Of a stretch of DNA of 59,299 bases, positions 6,630 to 15,281 are shown one piece after another. The notes under the pieces were generated by a model. The model was not told the origin of the DNA and made no database searches. It saw only the letters and a list, made by a program, of their open reading frames with translations. The position numbers and the translations under genes are program-made. The DNA is from Flavobacteriia bacterium (GTDB lineage Bacteria; Bacteroidota; Bacteroidia; Flavobacteriales; Weeksellaceae), in contig JACFND010000011.1 in the NCBI GenBank assembly GCA_019455045.1, positions 1 through 59,299 on the forward strand, written 5' to 3'. The number at the start of each line of letters is the position of its first letter. The stretch's first letter is position 1.

Positions 6630-8429
6630 TTATGCGGTTACAATTACTTTTTCCGGTTCTTTATCGGTGATCGGTCTTTTTGCTCTGACCATCACGTAGA
6701 AATTATACACAAAAATACAGTGGGCTGTAAACATCAGCGTTCCACCGACAGCTCTCCAAATCCAGTATTCCTTCATCAGTTCAACCGACTGTATAAACGG
6801 ATTTCCTTCGATCCAGCTCAAACCTTTTAAAGTTCCGCCGGTCATCAGCGCGGTCATATAGATGAACAGACCTACAAACGCCAGCCAGAAATGAGCGCCC
6901 ACCCAGGTTTGTTTGGGCTGTACGCCTGTCATTTTTGGAATGATGAAATAGATTGCACCCCAAAGGATAAAACAGATGATTCCGTACATGGTCATGTGTG
7001 AGTGAGCCACGTTAAAGTCGGTAAAGTGCCATACATAATTGGTGAATCTGAACGCCTGAAAACTTCCCTGAGCCGATCCGACCCAGTAGAAAATAATTCC
7101 GACCAAAAAGAACGGCAGTATGTAGCTTCTTGTAATCTGGCTCCAGCTTCCTCTCATTGTCATCAGGAAGTTGGTGGTTCCCGCAGTTACCGGAATAAAC
7201 ATACCCATACTGAACACGATTGCTACAGTCTGAAGCCACCATGGCAGCGGACTGAAGATAAAGTGATGGGTACCGATCATGGTGTAGAACAGCATCTGTG
7301 TCCAGAAAGCCAAAACACCCAGTGAATAAGAATAGATCGGTTTGTTGACCGATGACGGCAGATAATAATAAATCAAACCGAGTGTGAAGGTCATAAACCA
7401 CATTCCTACGCCCTGGTGCATATAATAACCCTGGATTACGGTTTCACCCAATCCGTTTTGGTAAAAAGGCAGATAACCGATAGAAACCAGTATGGTGGTC
7501 CAAATCAAAGCGGCAAGTATATACCAGTTTGAAATATAGATTTCAGAAATTTTTCTGTGTGCAACCGTCATATAGAAATTATAGAAGGTAACGATCAATC
7601 CTGCTAGGAAAAGTCCGAAGACGGGCCAGATGTATTCTCTGTATTCGCCGCCTCCGTTGTTGATTCCCGACATCAGACAGAGATTTCCGATCACCAGACT
7701 CGAATTGATCAGCCAAAAGGCGACCATAGCCAGTTTGTTGCTGTAGAGTTCTCTGTGCGAAGTTCTTGCAATGACAAATTGAGCCAAACCGATCATCGCG
7801 AGCGAAGCCCAACCCCAGAATACGGTGTTGGTGTGTACCGGTCTCAATCTTCCGAATGCAAGCCAGGATTGTGAATCCAATTCCGGATAAACCAGTTTCA
7901 GACTGAGATACAGACCAATGAATGTTCCGAAGATCAGCCAGAAAACAGATGCACCCACATAATTGAATACAATTCTTTTCAGTTCGGGTGAAACCTCGAG
8001 TTTGAATTCGTGGCTCACCTTGTCTGCAAACAGGATTTCGTTTTTGGGATGATTGGTCGCTTTATAAACCAGTCCCTTTTCATCGACTGCTTCACCTTCG
8101 CCGGAAAGTTCCTTTTCCGAAAGCTGATATTTGAGCGCAGCCTTTCGTTTCTCAAGGATATTGTCGATTTCGTCATCGTCGAGATTGATGATTTCATCGT
8201 CAAAAGCCTTGTTTCTTTTGAGCAGCTGACGCGCTCTTAATGATTCGGCATAAGCCGATATTTTTGCGGACATGATGATTACGGCAACCAGCGCCACAAT
8301 CAGTATCAAAATGAGTGTTCCGATCACACCCGGGCTGCTTGCCCAATTTTCGGCGCTGATGCTCTTGAACTGAGCAGAACCGACAAACGGAAGTAGCAGT
8401 AAAATTGATTGAATAACAGTTCGTTTCAT
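6630..8429 (-). CDS. ccoN: cbb3-type heme-copper oxidase subunit I with N-terminal extension
   Basis: Catalytic subunit that reduces oxygen to water in the inner membrane. From the ATG at 8429 it has 599 residues and a plausible signal peptide (MKRTVIQSILLLLPFVGSAQ); a TTG four codons earlier is less likely. The core begins near residue 155. It has the low-spin heme region LRPVHTN, the CuB histidine in YYMHQGVG, the CuB pair GTHHF, and a tyrosine 44 residues after the first CuB histidine. That is the spacing of the cross-linked His207-Tyr251 of Pseudomonas stutzeri CcoN. The first ~150 residues (signal, one helix, acidic cytoplasmic linker) are an unusual addition. Confidence 0.92.
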   Translation of the reverse strand: MKRTVIQSILLLLPFVGSAQFKSISAENWASSPGVIGTLILILIVALVAVIIMSAKISAYAESLRARQLLKRNKAFDDEIINLDDDEIDNILEKRKAALKYQLSEKELSGEGEAVDEKGLVYKATNHPKNEILFADKVSHEFKLEVSPELKRIVFNYVGASVFWLIFGTFIGLYLSLKLVYPELDSQSWLAFGRLRPVHTNTVFWGWASLAMIGLAQFVIARTSHRELYSNKLAMVAFWLINSSLVIGNLCLMSGINNGGGEYREYIWPVFGLFLAGLIVTFYNFYMTVAHRKISEIYISNWYILAALIWTTILVSIGYLPFYQNGLGETVIQGYYMHQGVGMWFMTFTLGLIYYYLPSSVNKPIYSYSLGVLAFWTQMLFYTMIGTHHFIFSPLPWWLQTVAIVFSMGMFIPVTAGTTNFLMTMRGSWSQITRSYILPFFLVGIIFYWVGSAQGSFQAFRFTNYVWHFTDFNVAHSHMTMYGIICFILWGAIYFIIPKMTGVQPKQTWVGAHFWLAFVGLFIYMTALMTGGTLKGLSWIEGNPFIQSVELMKEYWIWRAVGGTLMFTAHCIFVYNFYVMVRAKRPITDKEPEKVIVTA

Positions 8430-8576
8430 ACCAAATAGCAATATTTACAACTTATAATTCCAAGTTTTGTTCTTTGAAAATTTTGGTAAAATTAACACAA
8501 AAAATGTTAAATAACTGATATTTTCGGGCAGTTAGAATAGCCAATATCAGAACCTAAGATGAATTATACCATGTTA

Positions 8577-8598
8577 AAAACTGATGCAGGTCAGTTTT
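8577..8598 (-). terminator. Hairpin in the gap upstream of ccoN
   Basis: AAAACTGA and TCAGTTTT form an 8-bp stem with a six-base loop. Read leftward it is followed by a short T-run, so it may end the M15 peptidase transcript 170 bases after its stop. Nothing else was recognised in 8430-8766, and no FNR/CRP-like palindrome was found before ccoN. Confidence 0.5.
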
Positions 8599-8766
8599 AG
8601 GATTTGATTAAGGTTTGTAATTCAATGGTTTCAAAATGAAGATATTTTTGTCTTTTTTTAGCTAAATCCTTTTCTGAAGCCAAAAAGAGATAATTTTAAG
8701 CCAAGACATTTAGAGTGATTCTAAATAAATAAAAATAAAAGACAAAAAGGTATTAAAATAAAGGAT

Positions 8767-9501
8767 TTAAGTCAGAAGCGAAGGATTGATGTCGAGTATA
8801 TTTTCGGTTCTGTATTTTTTTATAAACTCATCCGTAAAATTTTCACTGCCCATCAGTTTGTTTGACTGAAGTATTTTTTTGATGTCCAGCTCCTTGTATT
8901 CCTTCAGCATTTTTAATGCGGTCGGTTTGTATGAAAAATGCCATGGTTCATACTCAAAACCCTTTCTTCCGGTTTTGTTGGTATAGACCAGATAAAAACC
9001 GTATTTCTCAGAATTTTCATCGAGCCAGAGCTTGAATTTTCGCATTCTGCCGCCTTCGTTAAAATGAACTTCACTCAATGGATTGGATGGAATCCCTTTT
9101 GTCGAATCAATGATGTCCAGATCGGTTCCCCAATGATGACGAGAAGTTCCGGGAATGGTGGAGTAGCGGATGATTTTTTCAATCGTCTTCTGATGAGACA
9201 GGCCCTGTGCTCTGTAATTTTTGTATTTGCGTTCCCAAATTCCGTTCTGATGTGAATAACTGCGATAACTCGAGACAACATAAATATTGAATCCCTGTTC
9301 TTTGGCTGCTTTTTTCATCAGATTGAATTTCAGACAGGCTTCATCTCTCAATTGGAATCCTTCGCCATACAAAACAGGTTTTCCTTTTCCGATCAGTTCA
9401 TCTTCTGAGAATTCATTTGCCAGTCCAAAACCGAATTTTGGATTCAAAATCAGCAGACCGCCTGCCAGTGAAGTATTTTTAATGAATTCCCGTCTTTTCA
9501 T
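8767..9501 (-). CDS. M15 family D-alanyl-D-alanine carboxypeptidase (VanY-like)
   Basis: A 244-residue zinc peptidase that trims D-Ala from peptidoglycan stems. The N-terminus MKRREFIKNTSLAGG has twin arginines and a hydrophobic stretch, resembling a Tat signal. The zinc-site motifs of the family are present: SRHHWGTDLD (His and Asp ligands) and EPWHFSY (third histidine). VSSYRSY is a further family motif. It lies 6 bases downstream of the GIN-domain gene and is probably co-transcribed with it. VanY or DdcY-type activity is likely; a role in antibiotic resistance is not implied. Confidence 0.88.
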   Translation of the reverse strand: MKRREFIKNTSLAGGLLILNPKFGFGLANEFSEDELIGKGKPVLYGEGFQLRDEACLKFNLMKKAAKEQGFNIYVVSSYRSYSHQNGIWERKYKNYRAQGLSHQKTIEKIIRYSTIPGTSRHHWGTDLDIIDSTKGIPSNPLSEVHFNEGGRMRKFKLWLDENSEKYGFYLVYTNKTGRKGFEYEPWHFSYKPTALKMLKEYKELDIKKILQSNKLMGSENFTDEFIKKYRTENILDINPSLLT

Positions 9502-9507
9502 ATCGAT

Positions 9508-10170
9508 TTAACGGATGTTGACAGTTCCGCCCGCAATTGTTTTCTGATCAACCTCTGCACCTCCGAAAACATCGATATTTCCGCCTGCTCTGGTTTTGGC
9601 ACTGACATATTCTGTAGCATAAACCTCAGCATTTCCGCCTGCATTCACGGTTACATTTGTGGTTTTTGTAATCAGTTTTGAAGCTTCATAATTTCCGCCC
9701 GAATTTGCCACCACATTTTGTGAATTTGCATTGCCCGAAATTTCGATGATTCCGCCCGAATCAAGTCTTGCATCAATCGAATTTGCGCTGACATCAAGCG
9801 TAATGGTTGCACCTTTGTTGGCATTCAGCGAAAGTCCGGAAGTTTCCAATTTTGATTTTGAAGTGATGATTGCGCCTTCTTTTGCAGCCACCGAATTCAG
9901 CGAACGATAATATATTTTCACTTTGGTTTTGTCGCCCTGAAGAAACTGATCGAGTTTCATTCTGATTTTCAGTTTTCCGTTTTTGTTGACGATTTCCACA
10001 CTTTTCGCATTGCTTCCGGATATTTCAACATGATTTCTGTCTGACGGAATCAGTTCTGCGGACAACTGGTCATAAACTTCGATCGAATTGAAATCACCCG
10101 GATTCTGACTTCTTTGTGCAAATGTGAATCCGAATGAAAGACTGAATAGAACCAAAAATATATTTTTCAT
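9508..10170 (-). CDS. GIN-domain (DUF2807) secreted beta-helix protein
   Basis: A 220-residue exported protein with signal peptide MKNIFLVLFSLSFGFTFAQ. The rest is the head GIN domain: an early sheet (FNSIEVYDQLSAELIPSD) and then many short repeats rich in Gly, Asn, Ala and Val (for example SGGNYEAS, NAGGNAEV, RAGGNIDV), as expected for a right-handed beta-helix. The family is abundant in Bacteroidetes and its function is not settled; envelope adhesion or stress has been suggested. It is the first gene of a two-gene unit with the M15 peptidase. Confidence 0.9.
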   Translation of the reverse strand: MKNIFLVLFSLSFGFTFAQRSQNPGDFNSIEVYDQLSAELIPSDRNHVEISGSNAKSVEIVNKNGKLKIRMKLDQFLQGDKTKVKIYYRSLNSVAAKEGAIITSKSKLETSGLSLNANKGATITLDVSANSIDARLDSGGIIEISGNANSQNVVANSGGNYEASKLITKTTNVTVNAGGNAEVYATEYVSAKTRAGGNIDVFGGAEVDQKTIAGGTVNIR

Positions 10171-10265
10171 TTTTAAATAATTTTTTGACTGAAACGGTCA
10201 AAGATTGAGCCAAATTTCAGAATGGGGTTTTTCTTAAAAATGAAATTCTCGTGGGTTTATTGTGT

Positions 10266-10620
10266 TCAGACAAGTGAAATATCAAAATCTCTGTCAAAAT
10301 TGAGAATAGAAACCGGTTTCTTTTTCAAATAAATTTCAATCGCACCGTCTTTTCCTTTCTCACCGTATTTCTCAACTGCGTTTTCACCCTTCCAAACCTG
10401 AATTGATTCGATTTCGTTCACATCGATTTTTTCAACGATATCCTTGTCAGTAATCTTTCCGTCAACCACATAAATCGGGTTTAAAGCTTTAACGGTTTCG
10501 GTGCTTCTTTCGGTTTTTGCAGAAGTTTCAGAAACAGGCTGATCGTCTTTGACGGTTTTGTCATTTTTGAGAAAATCCCCAAATCGGAATCATCAGCAGT
10601 AAAAGAATAAATTTTTTCAT
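10266..10620 (-). pseudogene. Small exported TonB-plug-like protein, broken by a frameshift
   Basis: Starting at the ATG at 10620 the reading frame gives a signal peptide (MKKFILLLLMIPIWGFSQ) and then stops at once. In a shifted frame the sequence continues without stops to 10266, ending with NEIESIQVWKGENAVEKYG and KGKDGAIEIYLKKK. That pattern is typical of the short plug-like domain of TonB-dependent receptors and related proteins. The break falls in a run of five A on the coding strand (T5 at 10564-10568); four A would restore one frame. It may be a true pseudogene, programmed slippage or a sequencing error. It lies downstream of the T9SS gene. Confidence 0.75.
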
Positions 10621-10640
10621 TTGAATTGTTTTTATAAAAT

Positions 10641-10673
10641 AACCGGAACTCTGATTCAGCCAAAGTTCCGGTT
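10641..10673 (-). terminator. Terminator of the T9SS cargo gene
   Basis: AACCGGAACT (10641-10650) pairs perfectly with AGTTCCGGTT (10664-10673), a 10-bp stem 12 bases after the stop at 10685. Read leftward, a T-rich stretch follows. Confidence 0.8.
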
Positions 10674-10684
10674 TGTAAATTAAA

Positions 10685-11590
10685 TTATTTTTTAATGATT
10701 CTGCCGCTCATCGTTTGTTTTCCGTCGGTTGCTTCAACCACATAAACTCCTTTTGACAGATCGGAAATATTGTACTGATCCTGAACTCCAAAACCCTTCA
10801 CTGTTCTGCCGCTCAGATCGCTGATTTTGATTTTCAGATTTGCAGTATTGAATTTTCCTTCCGGATACACAATATTGAATTCTTCTTTCACCGGATTCGG
10901 ATAGATGTACAGATTTTTAAGACTGATATCATTTGTGCCCGCAGTCACTTCCTGGGTAACCAGAAAATCATCAACCAAAAGCGCAAAAATATTGTCAGAA
11001 GTGTATTCGACTGCCAGATATACGCTTTCGCCCGCATAAGCATTCAGATCATAATCGTAAGTAATCCATTCTTTGGCGACCGCCGTAACCTCAGAACCAA
11101 TCTCTGTAAAACTGCTCAGATCCGTGTCTGTTGTTGAAACCAGAACTTTGAAAGATTCATTTGGAAAAAATCCGCTGGGTGCTTTCACTTTGAACTGCCA
11201 GTTGAGCACACCGTCTGCCGGCAATTCGATTTGAGGTGAAATCAGCCAATCCTTGTTGGGACCTTGAAAGGAGAATTTTGCAAGCATATATTTTTCACCG
11301 TTTTGCGCCGTAAAATTCCAATCATAAGCAGTTATATCATCAATCGGCGGTGTTGTATTGAGCGGATTGAATACGATCCACGAAGTCATCACATCCTGAT
11401 TTGGAAAAGTCACATCAGCAAAACCGGTATTGTCACTGTTTCCGTCCTCGCTCACCAGCGTCCAATCGCCAACATTCTCATAGATAAAATCATCATAAGA
11501 TTCAAAATCATCTTCAAAAATTATGTTCTGTGCATTTGCGGCCGTAAGACCCAAAAACAGAACACTTCCAATCAATAAACTTTTTTTCAT
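10685..11590 (-). CDS. Secreted choice-of-anchor protein with T9SS type A sorting domain
   Basis: A 301-residue protein from the ATG at 11590 (a TTG one codon earlier is the only alternative). It has a signal peptide (MKKSLLIGSVLFLGLTAANAQ). A jelly-roll-like module of the choice-of-anchor J or MAM-like type (FEDDFESYDDF...; WLISPQIELP) spans about residues 22-215. The C-terminal T9SS sorting domain follows from about 225 (LYIYPNPVKEEFNI ... GVYVVEATDGKQTMSGRIIKK ends the protein). Such proteins cross the outer membrane through the type IX system and are anchored or released. The ligand or substrate is unknown. It has its own terminator. Confidence 0.9.
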   Translation of the reverse strand: MKKSLLIGSVLFLGLTAANAQNIIFEDDFESYDDFIYENVGDWTLVSEDGNSDNTGFADVTFPNQDVMTSWIVFNPLNTTPPIDDITAYDWNFTAQNGEKYMLAKFSFQGPNKDWLISPQIELPADGVLNWQFKVKAPSGFFPNESFKVLVSTTDTDLSSFTEIGSEVTAVAKEWITYDYDLNAYAGESVYLAVEYTSDNIFALLVDDFLVTQEVTAGTNDISLKNLYIYPNPVKEEFNIVYPEGKFNTANLKIKISDLSGRTVKGFGVQDQYNISDLSKGVYVVEATDGKQTMSGRIIKK

Positions 11591-11707
11591 CAATTTTTTT
11601 TTAATGTGTTATATCCCATAAAATTATAAAAAAATAAAGAGCGGTTTTGAGAAAATTTTGAAAAATTCAATTTTTTGATTCGAGTTCAATGTCAATTCAA
11701 CTTTGAT

Positions 11708-12139
11708 TTAAACGCTCAGACCGGGTTCAAAATCAATCAGATCCTGTCTCAGCCAATCCGGAATTTCAACCGGTTTCTTTTGTTTCAGATCGATCATCAC
11801 CTGAACGCTTTTTCCTTTTGAATGAATGATTTCAGAACCGTCAGCAGCATCACTTACCACCAGATATTCGATTTCAAAACTTTTGTTTCCAAGCTGCGAA
11901 GCCCTGGCTTTGATTTTCGGGTTTTTATGCGCAATTCCCAGTTCTTTGTAATAATCGCATTCGATGTGCGCAATCACAAACATAAATTCTGTCCAGTCCC
12001 ATCTTTTGCTGACCGTCGGCATATAGCCCGCACGCGCATTTTGAAAATAGTCAATATAATAGACATTGTTTACATGACCCAGCGGATCCATATCGTTCCA
12101 TCTGATGTTGAGCGGCATTGAAAATTTAAATTGCTCCAT
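11708..12139 (-). CDS. Hotdog-fold acyl-CoA thioesterase (4HBT/FadM-YbgC type)
   Basis: A 143-residue cytoplasmic enzyme predicted to hydrolyse acyl-CoA thioesters. The N-terminal motif RWNDMDPLGHVNNVYYIDYF contains the conserved catalytic Asp followed by the GHVNN turn of the YbgC/FadM group. The length is typical. It overlaps the upstream DUF6929 gene by 14 bases, so the two are translationally coupled. The acyl chain preference cannot be read from the sequence. Confidence 0.9.
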   Translation of the reverse strand: MEQFKFSMPLNIRWNDMDPLGHVNNVYYIDYFQNARAGYMPTVSKRWDWTEFMFVIAHIECDYYKELGIAHKNPKIKARASQLGNKSFEIEYLVVSDAADGSEIIHSKGKSVQVMIDLKQKKPVEIPDWLRQDLIDFEPGLSV

Positions 12140-12971
12140 AATTTATTTTTAATTTAAAAATCTCAGTTTGATTTGAATCGTCATCAGCATCTTCACACAA
12201 AAAGAATTCAATTTCATTTTCAGAATTTTTTGAAACTGCAATTCCTTCCAGTTTGTGATCTTTTGTTACGATTTGGAATTCTTCCAAAATCATATTCTTC
12301 ATACCAATCCGACCGACCGCGCTTCCCAAAACCTGGCCGTCATGATAAGTGGAGCCGCCGGATTCTGCACTTGCCGTAAAATAAAAACCATCGTTACAAA
12401 AACAGGCATCCGTAAATCCAAAAGAGACCTCATCAATCTTTGGCAGTTCAATCGGATAATAACTGATTTCTCTTTTTGAATCTTTCCAATTTTTGATTTT
12501 AAAAATTCCGTTTTTCCGGTTCGGGCCGTTTCCGCGGTTAAAGAAATAGGCATCATTTGATTTCAAAACCGCGCCTTCAATATTGAAATCGTCGGTTTTG
12601 ATTTTTGAAATCTTCATCATTTCAAAATAAATCGTTTTCAGCGAATCCCGTTTGACAATTTCTAAAGGATTTTCTGAAATTTCAACTGATTCAAAACGAT
12701 TTTCAGCTGAACCCGAACCAAATAAAAAATAATGATCTTTTGATTCTGACAATGATTCAAAATCAGGTTTGAACGGCTTTTCAATGTTTTCATTCCATAC
12801 ATCCGATTCTGACAAATTGAATTTTTGAAGTTTTTTGTCGTCGATCGAATAAAAATAAAGCACAAACGAATCATCAGAAATCAGCACCAGCCGGTCATCT
12901 TCAAACAAAACTCCGGATGTGCCGCCGATTCCTTTGACGGTTGCAAAATGTGAAAATTGAAAATCGCCCAT
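12126..12971 (-). CDS. DUF6929-like beta-propeller protein
   Basis: A 281-residue protein without signal peptide or membrane helix. It has repeated beta-strand patterns (GVLFEDDRLVLISDDS, DHYFLFGSGS, DAYFFNRGNGPNRKNG, DGFYFTASAESGGSTYHDG), as in a propeller-like fold. I place it in the DUF6929 family from memory of this pattern; no function is known. It overlaps the thioesterase gene by 14 bases, so the two are probably one operon. Confidence 0.7.
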   Translation of the reverse strand: MGDFQFSHFATVKGIGGTSGVLFEDDRLVLISDDSFVLYFYSIDDKKLQKFNLSESDVWNENIEKPFKPDFESLSESKDHYFLFGSGSAENRFESVEISENPLEIVKRDSLKTIYFEMMKISKIKTDDFNIEGAVLKSNDAYFFNRGNGPNRKNGIFKIKNWKDSKREISYYPIELPKIDEVSFGFTDACFCNDGFYFTASAESGGSTYHDGQVLGSAVGRIGMKNMILEEFQIVTKDHKLEGIAVSKNSENEIEFFLCEDADDDSNQTEIFKLKINYGAI

Positions 12972-12979
12972 TTATCAAT

Positions 12980-13012
12980 AAGCCTTCAGAAGAACCGGTC
13001 TGCTGAAGGCTT
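12980..13012 (-). terminator. Hairpin after pepT
   Basis: AAGCCTTCAG (12980-12989) pairs with CTGAAGGCTT (13003-13012) around a 13-base loop. It sits between the pepT stop and the DUF6929 start, on the leftward transcript. The T-run after it is weak. Confidence 0.65.
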
Positions 13013-13037
13013 GATTTAAATTTTATGTGTTGAAAAA

Positions 13038-14273
13038 TTATTCTCCTGCAACCAGCTCGCCGATTCTTACGATCACTTCGGTTGCTTTTTGCATTGATTC
13101 CAACGGAACATATTCATAAGGTCCGTGGAAATTGTGACCGCCCGCAAAAATATTCGGACAGGGCAGTCCCATAAAACTCAGTCTTGCGCCGTCGGTTCCG
13201 CCTCTGATCGGCTGAACTTTTGGCGTAACACCCACATCTTTCAAGGCCTGTTCTGCGATTTCAACCGACTGGAATTTTTCTTTTACTTTTTCCATCATAT
13301 TGAAATACTGATCGCCCATATCGAGTTCGATTCTGTCCTTTCCGTATTTCTGCTGCATTTCACCAACGATTTCTTCGATCAGTTTTTTTCTTGCCACAAA
13401 ATGATCCATATCGTGGTCTCTGATGATGTACTGCAATTCGGCTTCGGACACATTTCCCTTCATCTGTGTCATGTGGAAAAATCCTTCTCTGCCTTCGGTT
13501 GTTTCCGGAACTTCATCCGCCGGAAGACCGTCAGCAAATTCTCTTGCCATGGTGGATGCATTGACCATCAGACCTTTTGCATAGCCCGGATGGACGCTTT
13601 TTCCGTGAAATTTGATGTGTGCATATGCCGCATTGAAATTTTCATATTCCAATTCTCCGATTTCGCTTCCGTCCATGGTATATGCCCATTCTGCACCGAA
13701 TTTTTCGACCGGAAAGAAATCTGCGCCTCTTCCGACTTCCTCATCCGGAGTGAATCCGACTGCGATTTTCCCGTGTTTGATCTCCGGATTTGCAATCAGA
13801 TATTCCATTGCGGTCACGATTTCGGCCACACCTGCTTTGTCGTCGGCGCCCAGCAGCGTGGTTCCGTCGGTACAGATGATAGTTTGACCTTTGTATTGTT
13901 TCAGATCTGCAAACTCATTTGGGCTCAAAGCCATTTTGTCATTCAGTCTGATATCGCCTCCGTCATAATTTTCGATGATCTGCGGTTTTACATTTTCGCC
14001 CGAAAAATCGGGTGAGGTATCAAAATGAGATACAAAACCGATGGTCGGAACCCGGTGACCGATGTTTGACGGCAGGAATCCCATCACATAGGCATTGTCG
14101 TCGATTGACACATCTTCGAGACCGATCGATTTCAATTCTTCAAACAGATATTTTGCAATGTCCCACTGTCTTTTTGAACTTGGAAAGTCTTCGACAAAAG
14201 GAATGCTTGTCGAATGAAAACTCACATATTTCAGAAATCTTTGTTTTAGCTTTTCGCTCCAAATTTTGTCCAT
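13038..14273 (-). CDS. pepT: Peptidase T (tripeptide aminopeptidase)
   Basis: A di-zinc M20B peptidase that removes the N-terminal residue of tripeptides in the cytoplasm. The 411-residue length is normal. Metal and catalytic residues are visible: H83 and D85 (SHFDTS), D144 (GADDKAG), E178/E179 (DEEVGRGAD), D201 (MDGSE) and the late histidine in GGHNFHGPYEYVP. GGTDGARLS, the family hallmark near residue 360, is also present. It is divergent from the HMG-CoA-lyase-like gene and has a hairpin after it. Confidence 0.96.
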   Translation of the reverse strand: MDKIWSEKLKQRFLKYVSFHSTSIPFVEDFPSSKRQWDIAKYLFEELKSIGLEDVSIDDNAYVMGFLPSNIGHRVPTIGFVSHFDTSPDFSGENVKPQIIENYDGGDIRLNDKMALSPNEFADLKQYKGQTIICTDGTTLLGADDKAGVAEIVTAMEYLIANPEIKHGKIAVGFTPDEEVGRGADFFPVEKFGAEWAYTMDGSEIGELEYENFNAAYAHIKFHGKSVHPGYAKGLMVNASTMAREFADGLPADEVPETTEGREGFFHMTQMKGNVSEAELQYIIRDHDMDHFVARKKLIEEIVGEMQQKYGKDRIELDMGDQYFNMMEKVKEKFQSVEIAEQALKDVGVTPKVQPIRGGTDGARLSFMGLPCPNIFAGGHNFHGPYEYVPLESMQKATEVIVRIGELVAGE

Positions 14274-14309
14274 TTCTCTAAAAATTTTTTGTAAAAGTAG
14301 GAAATTCTA

Positions 14310-14317
14310 TATCTTTC
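14310..14317 (+). promoter_or_regulatory. Probable promoter of the HMG-CoA-lyase-like gene
   Basis: TATCTTTC is one base from TAnnTTTG and lies 28 bases before the ATG at 14346, in the short divergent gap with pepT. Confidence 0.4.
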
Positions 14318-14345
14318 GGCTTCCAAAAAGCGAAGAAAATTTAAG

Positions 14346-15200
14346 ATGGAGAGAGTCAAGATTATCGAATGTCCAAGAGATGCAATGCAGGGAATCCATG
14401 ATTTTATTCCGACCGATAAAAAGATTAATCATCTCATCAAATTGCTGAAAGTCGGCTTTGACACCATCGACAGCGGCAGTTTTGTTTCGCCCAAAATCAT
14501 TCCTCAGATGGCCGATACCGCCGAACTGATGGAAGCTGTAAAAGATATTCCGCATTCGTCAAAACTGTCGGTAATCATCGCAAGCGAAGGAGGTGCTGAA
14601 AGAGCGCTCAGACATTCAAATGTGGATCTGCTCGGTTTTCCATTTTCGCTGTCGGAACAGTTTCAGGAAGACAATACACACAAGAGCATAGAACAGTCAT
14701 TTGAGAGCATTAAAAATATTTTGAAAATGATCCAAGATACGGATAAAGAACTCCTGGTTTATTTTTCAATGGCATTCGGAAATCCGTACGGAGATCCCTG
14801 GAGTGTTGATCTGGTCAAAGACTGGGCGGTTCGTTTTTCGGATATCGGTGTGACAAGAATCAATCTTTCCGATACCACTTCCATGGCGCATCCCGAAGAT
14901 GTGGAGGAATTGTTCAAGACACTGATTCCAAAATATCCCGAAATTGAATTCGGTGCTCATTTTCATTCAGAATATCATCATTGGTTTCCAAAGGTGGATG
15001 CGGCATACCGGAACGGTTGCAGAAGATTTGACGGTGCAATCAAAGGTTTTGGCGGCTGCCCGATGGCAAAAAATGATTTGGTCGGAAATACCGCAACCGA
15101 AAAGCTGATTACTTATGCAAATAGTGTGAATGCTGACCACGGATTGGATTTAATGGCTTTCGAATCTGCCTATAATTCCGCGATGGAAGTAATGGGTTGA
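14346..15200 (+). CDS. Hydroxymethylglutaryl-CoA lyase-like enzyme
   Basis: A TIM-barrel enzyme of the HMGL-like family, 284 residues. HMG-CoA lyase cleaves HMG-CoA to acetoacetate and acetyl-CoA at the end of leucine breakdown. Visible features are the N-terminal CPRDAMQG (R11 and D12, for carbonyl activation and metal binding), metal histidines H205 and H207 in GAHFHSEY, and the active-site cysteine C238 in GFGGCPMAKN. The histidine segment differs from the usual HCHDTYGQ, so a related lyase activity is possible. No other leucine-degradation genes are in the window. Confidence 0.85.
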   Translation: MERVKIIECPRDAMQGIHDFIPTDKKINHLIKLLKVGFDTIDSGSFVSPKIIPQMADTAELMEAVKDIPHSSKLSVIIASEGGAERALRHSNVDLLGFPFSLSEQFQEDNTHKSIEQSFESIKNILKMIQDTDKELLVYFSMAFGNPYGDPWSVDLVKDWAVRFSDIGVTRINLSDTTSMAHPEDVEELFKTLIPKYPEIEFGAHFHSEYHHWFPKVDAAYRNGCRRFDGAIKGFGGCPMAKNDLVGNTATEKLITYANSVNADHGLDLMAFESAYNSAMEVMG

Positions 15201-15250
15201 ATCAATGGGTGTTGTAACGATGTTTTTATATTTCCTATATGAATTTTAAC

Positions 15251-15258
15251 TAAATTTG
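15251..15258 (+). promoter_or_regulatory. Bacteroidetes-type -7 box
   Basis: TAAATTTG matches TAnnTTTG exactly and lies 24 bases before the ATG of the lipoprotein gene at 15282. Confidence 0.5.
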
Positions 15259-15281
15259 TTTCAACCTAAACATTATCCAAA

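Noticed and set aside
13125..14015. Long ORF of 296 codons on the strand opposite pepT
   Set aside because: It is the antisense shadow of pepT, Phe/His/Ile-rich with no domain, while pepT has all catalytic motifs.
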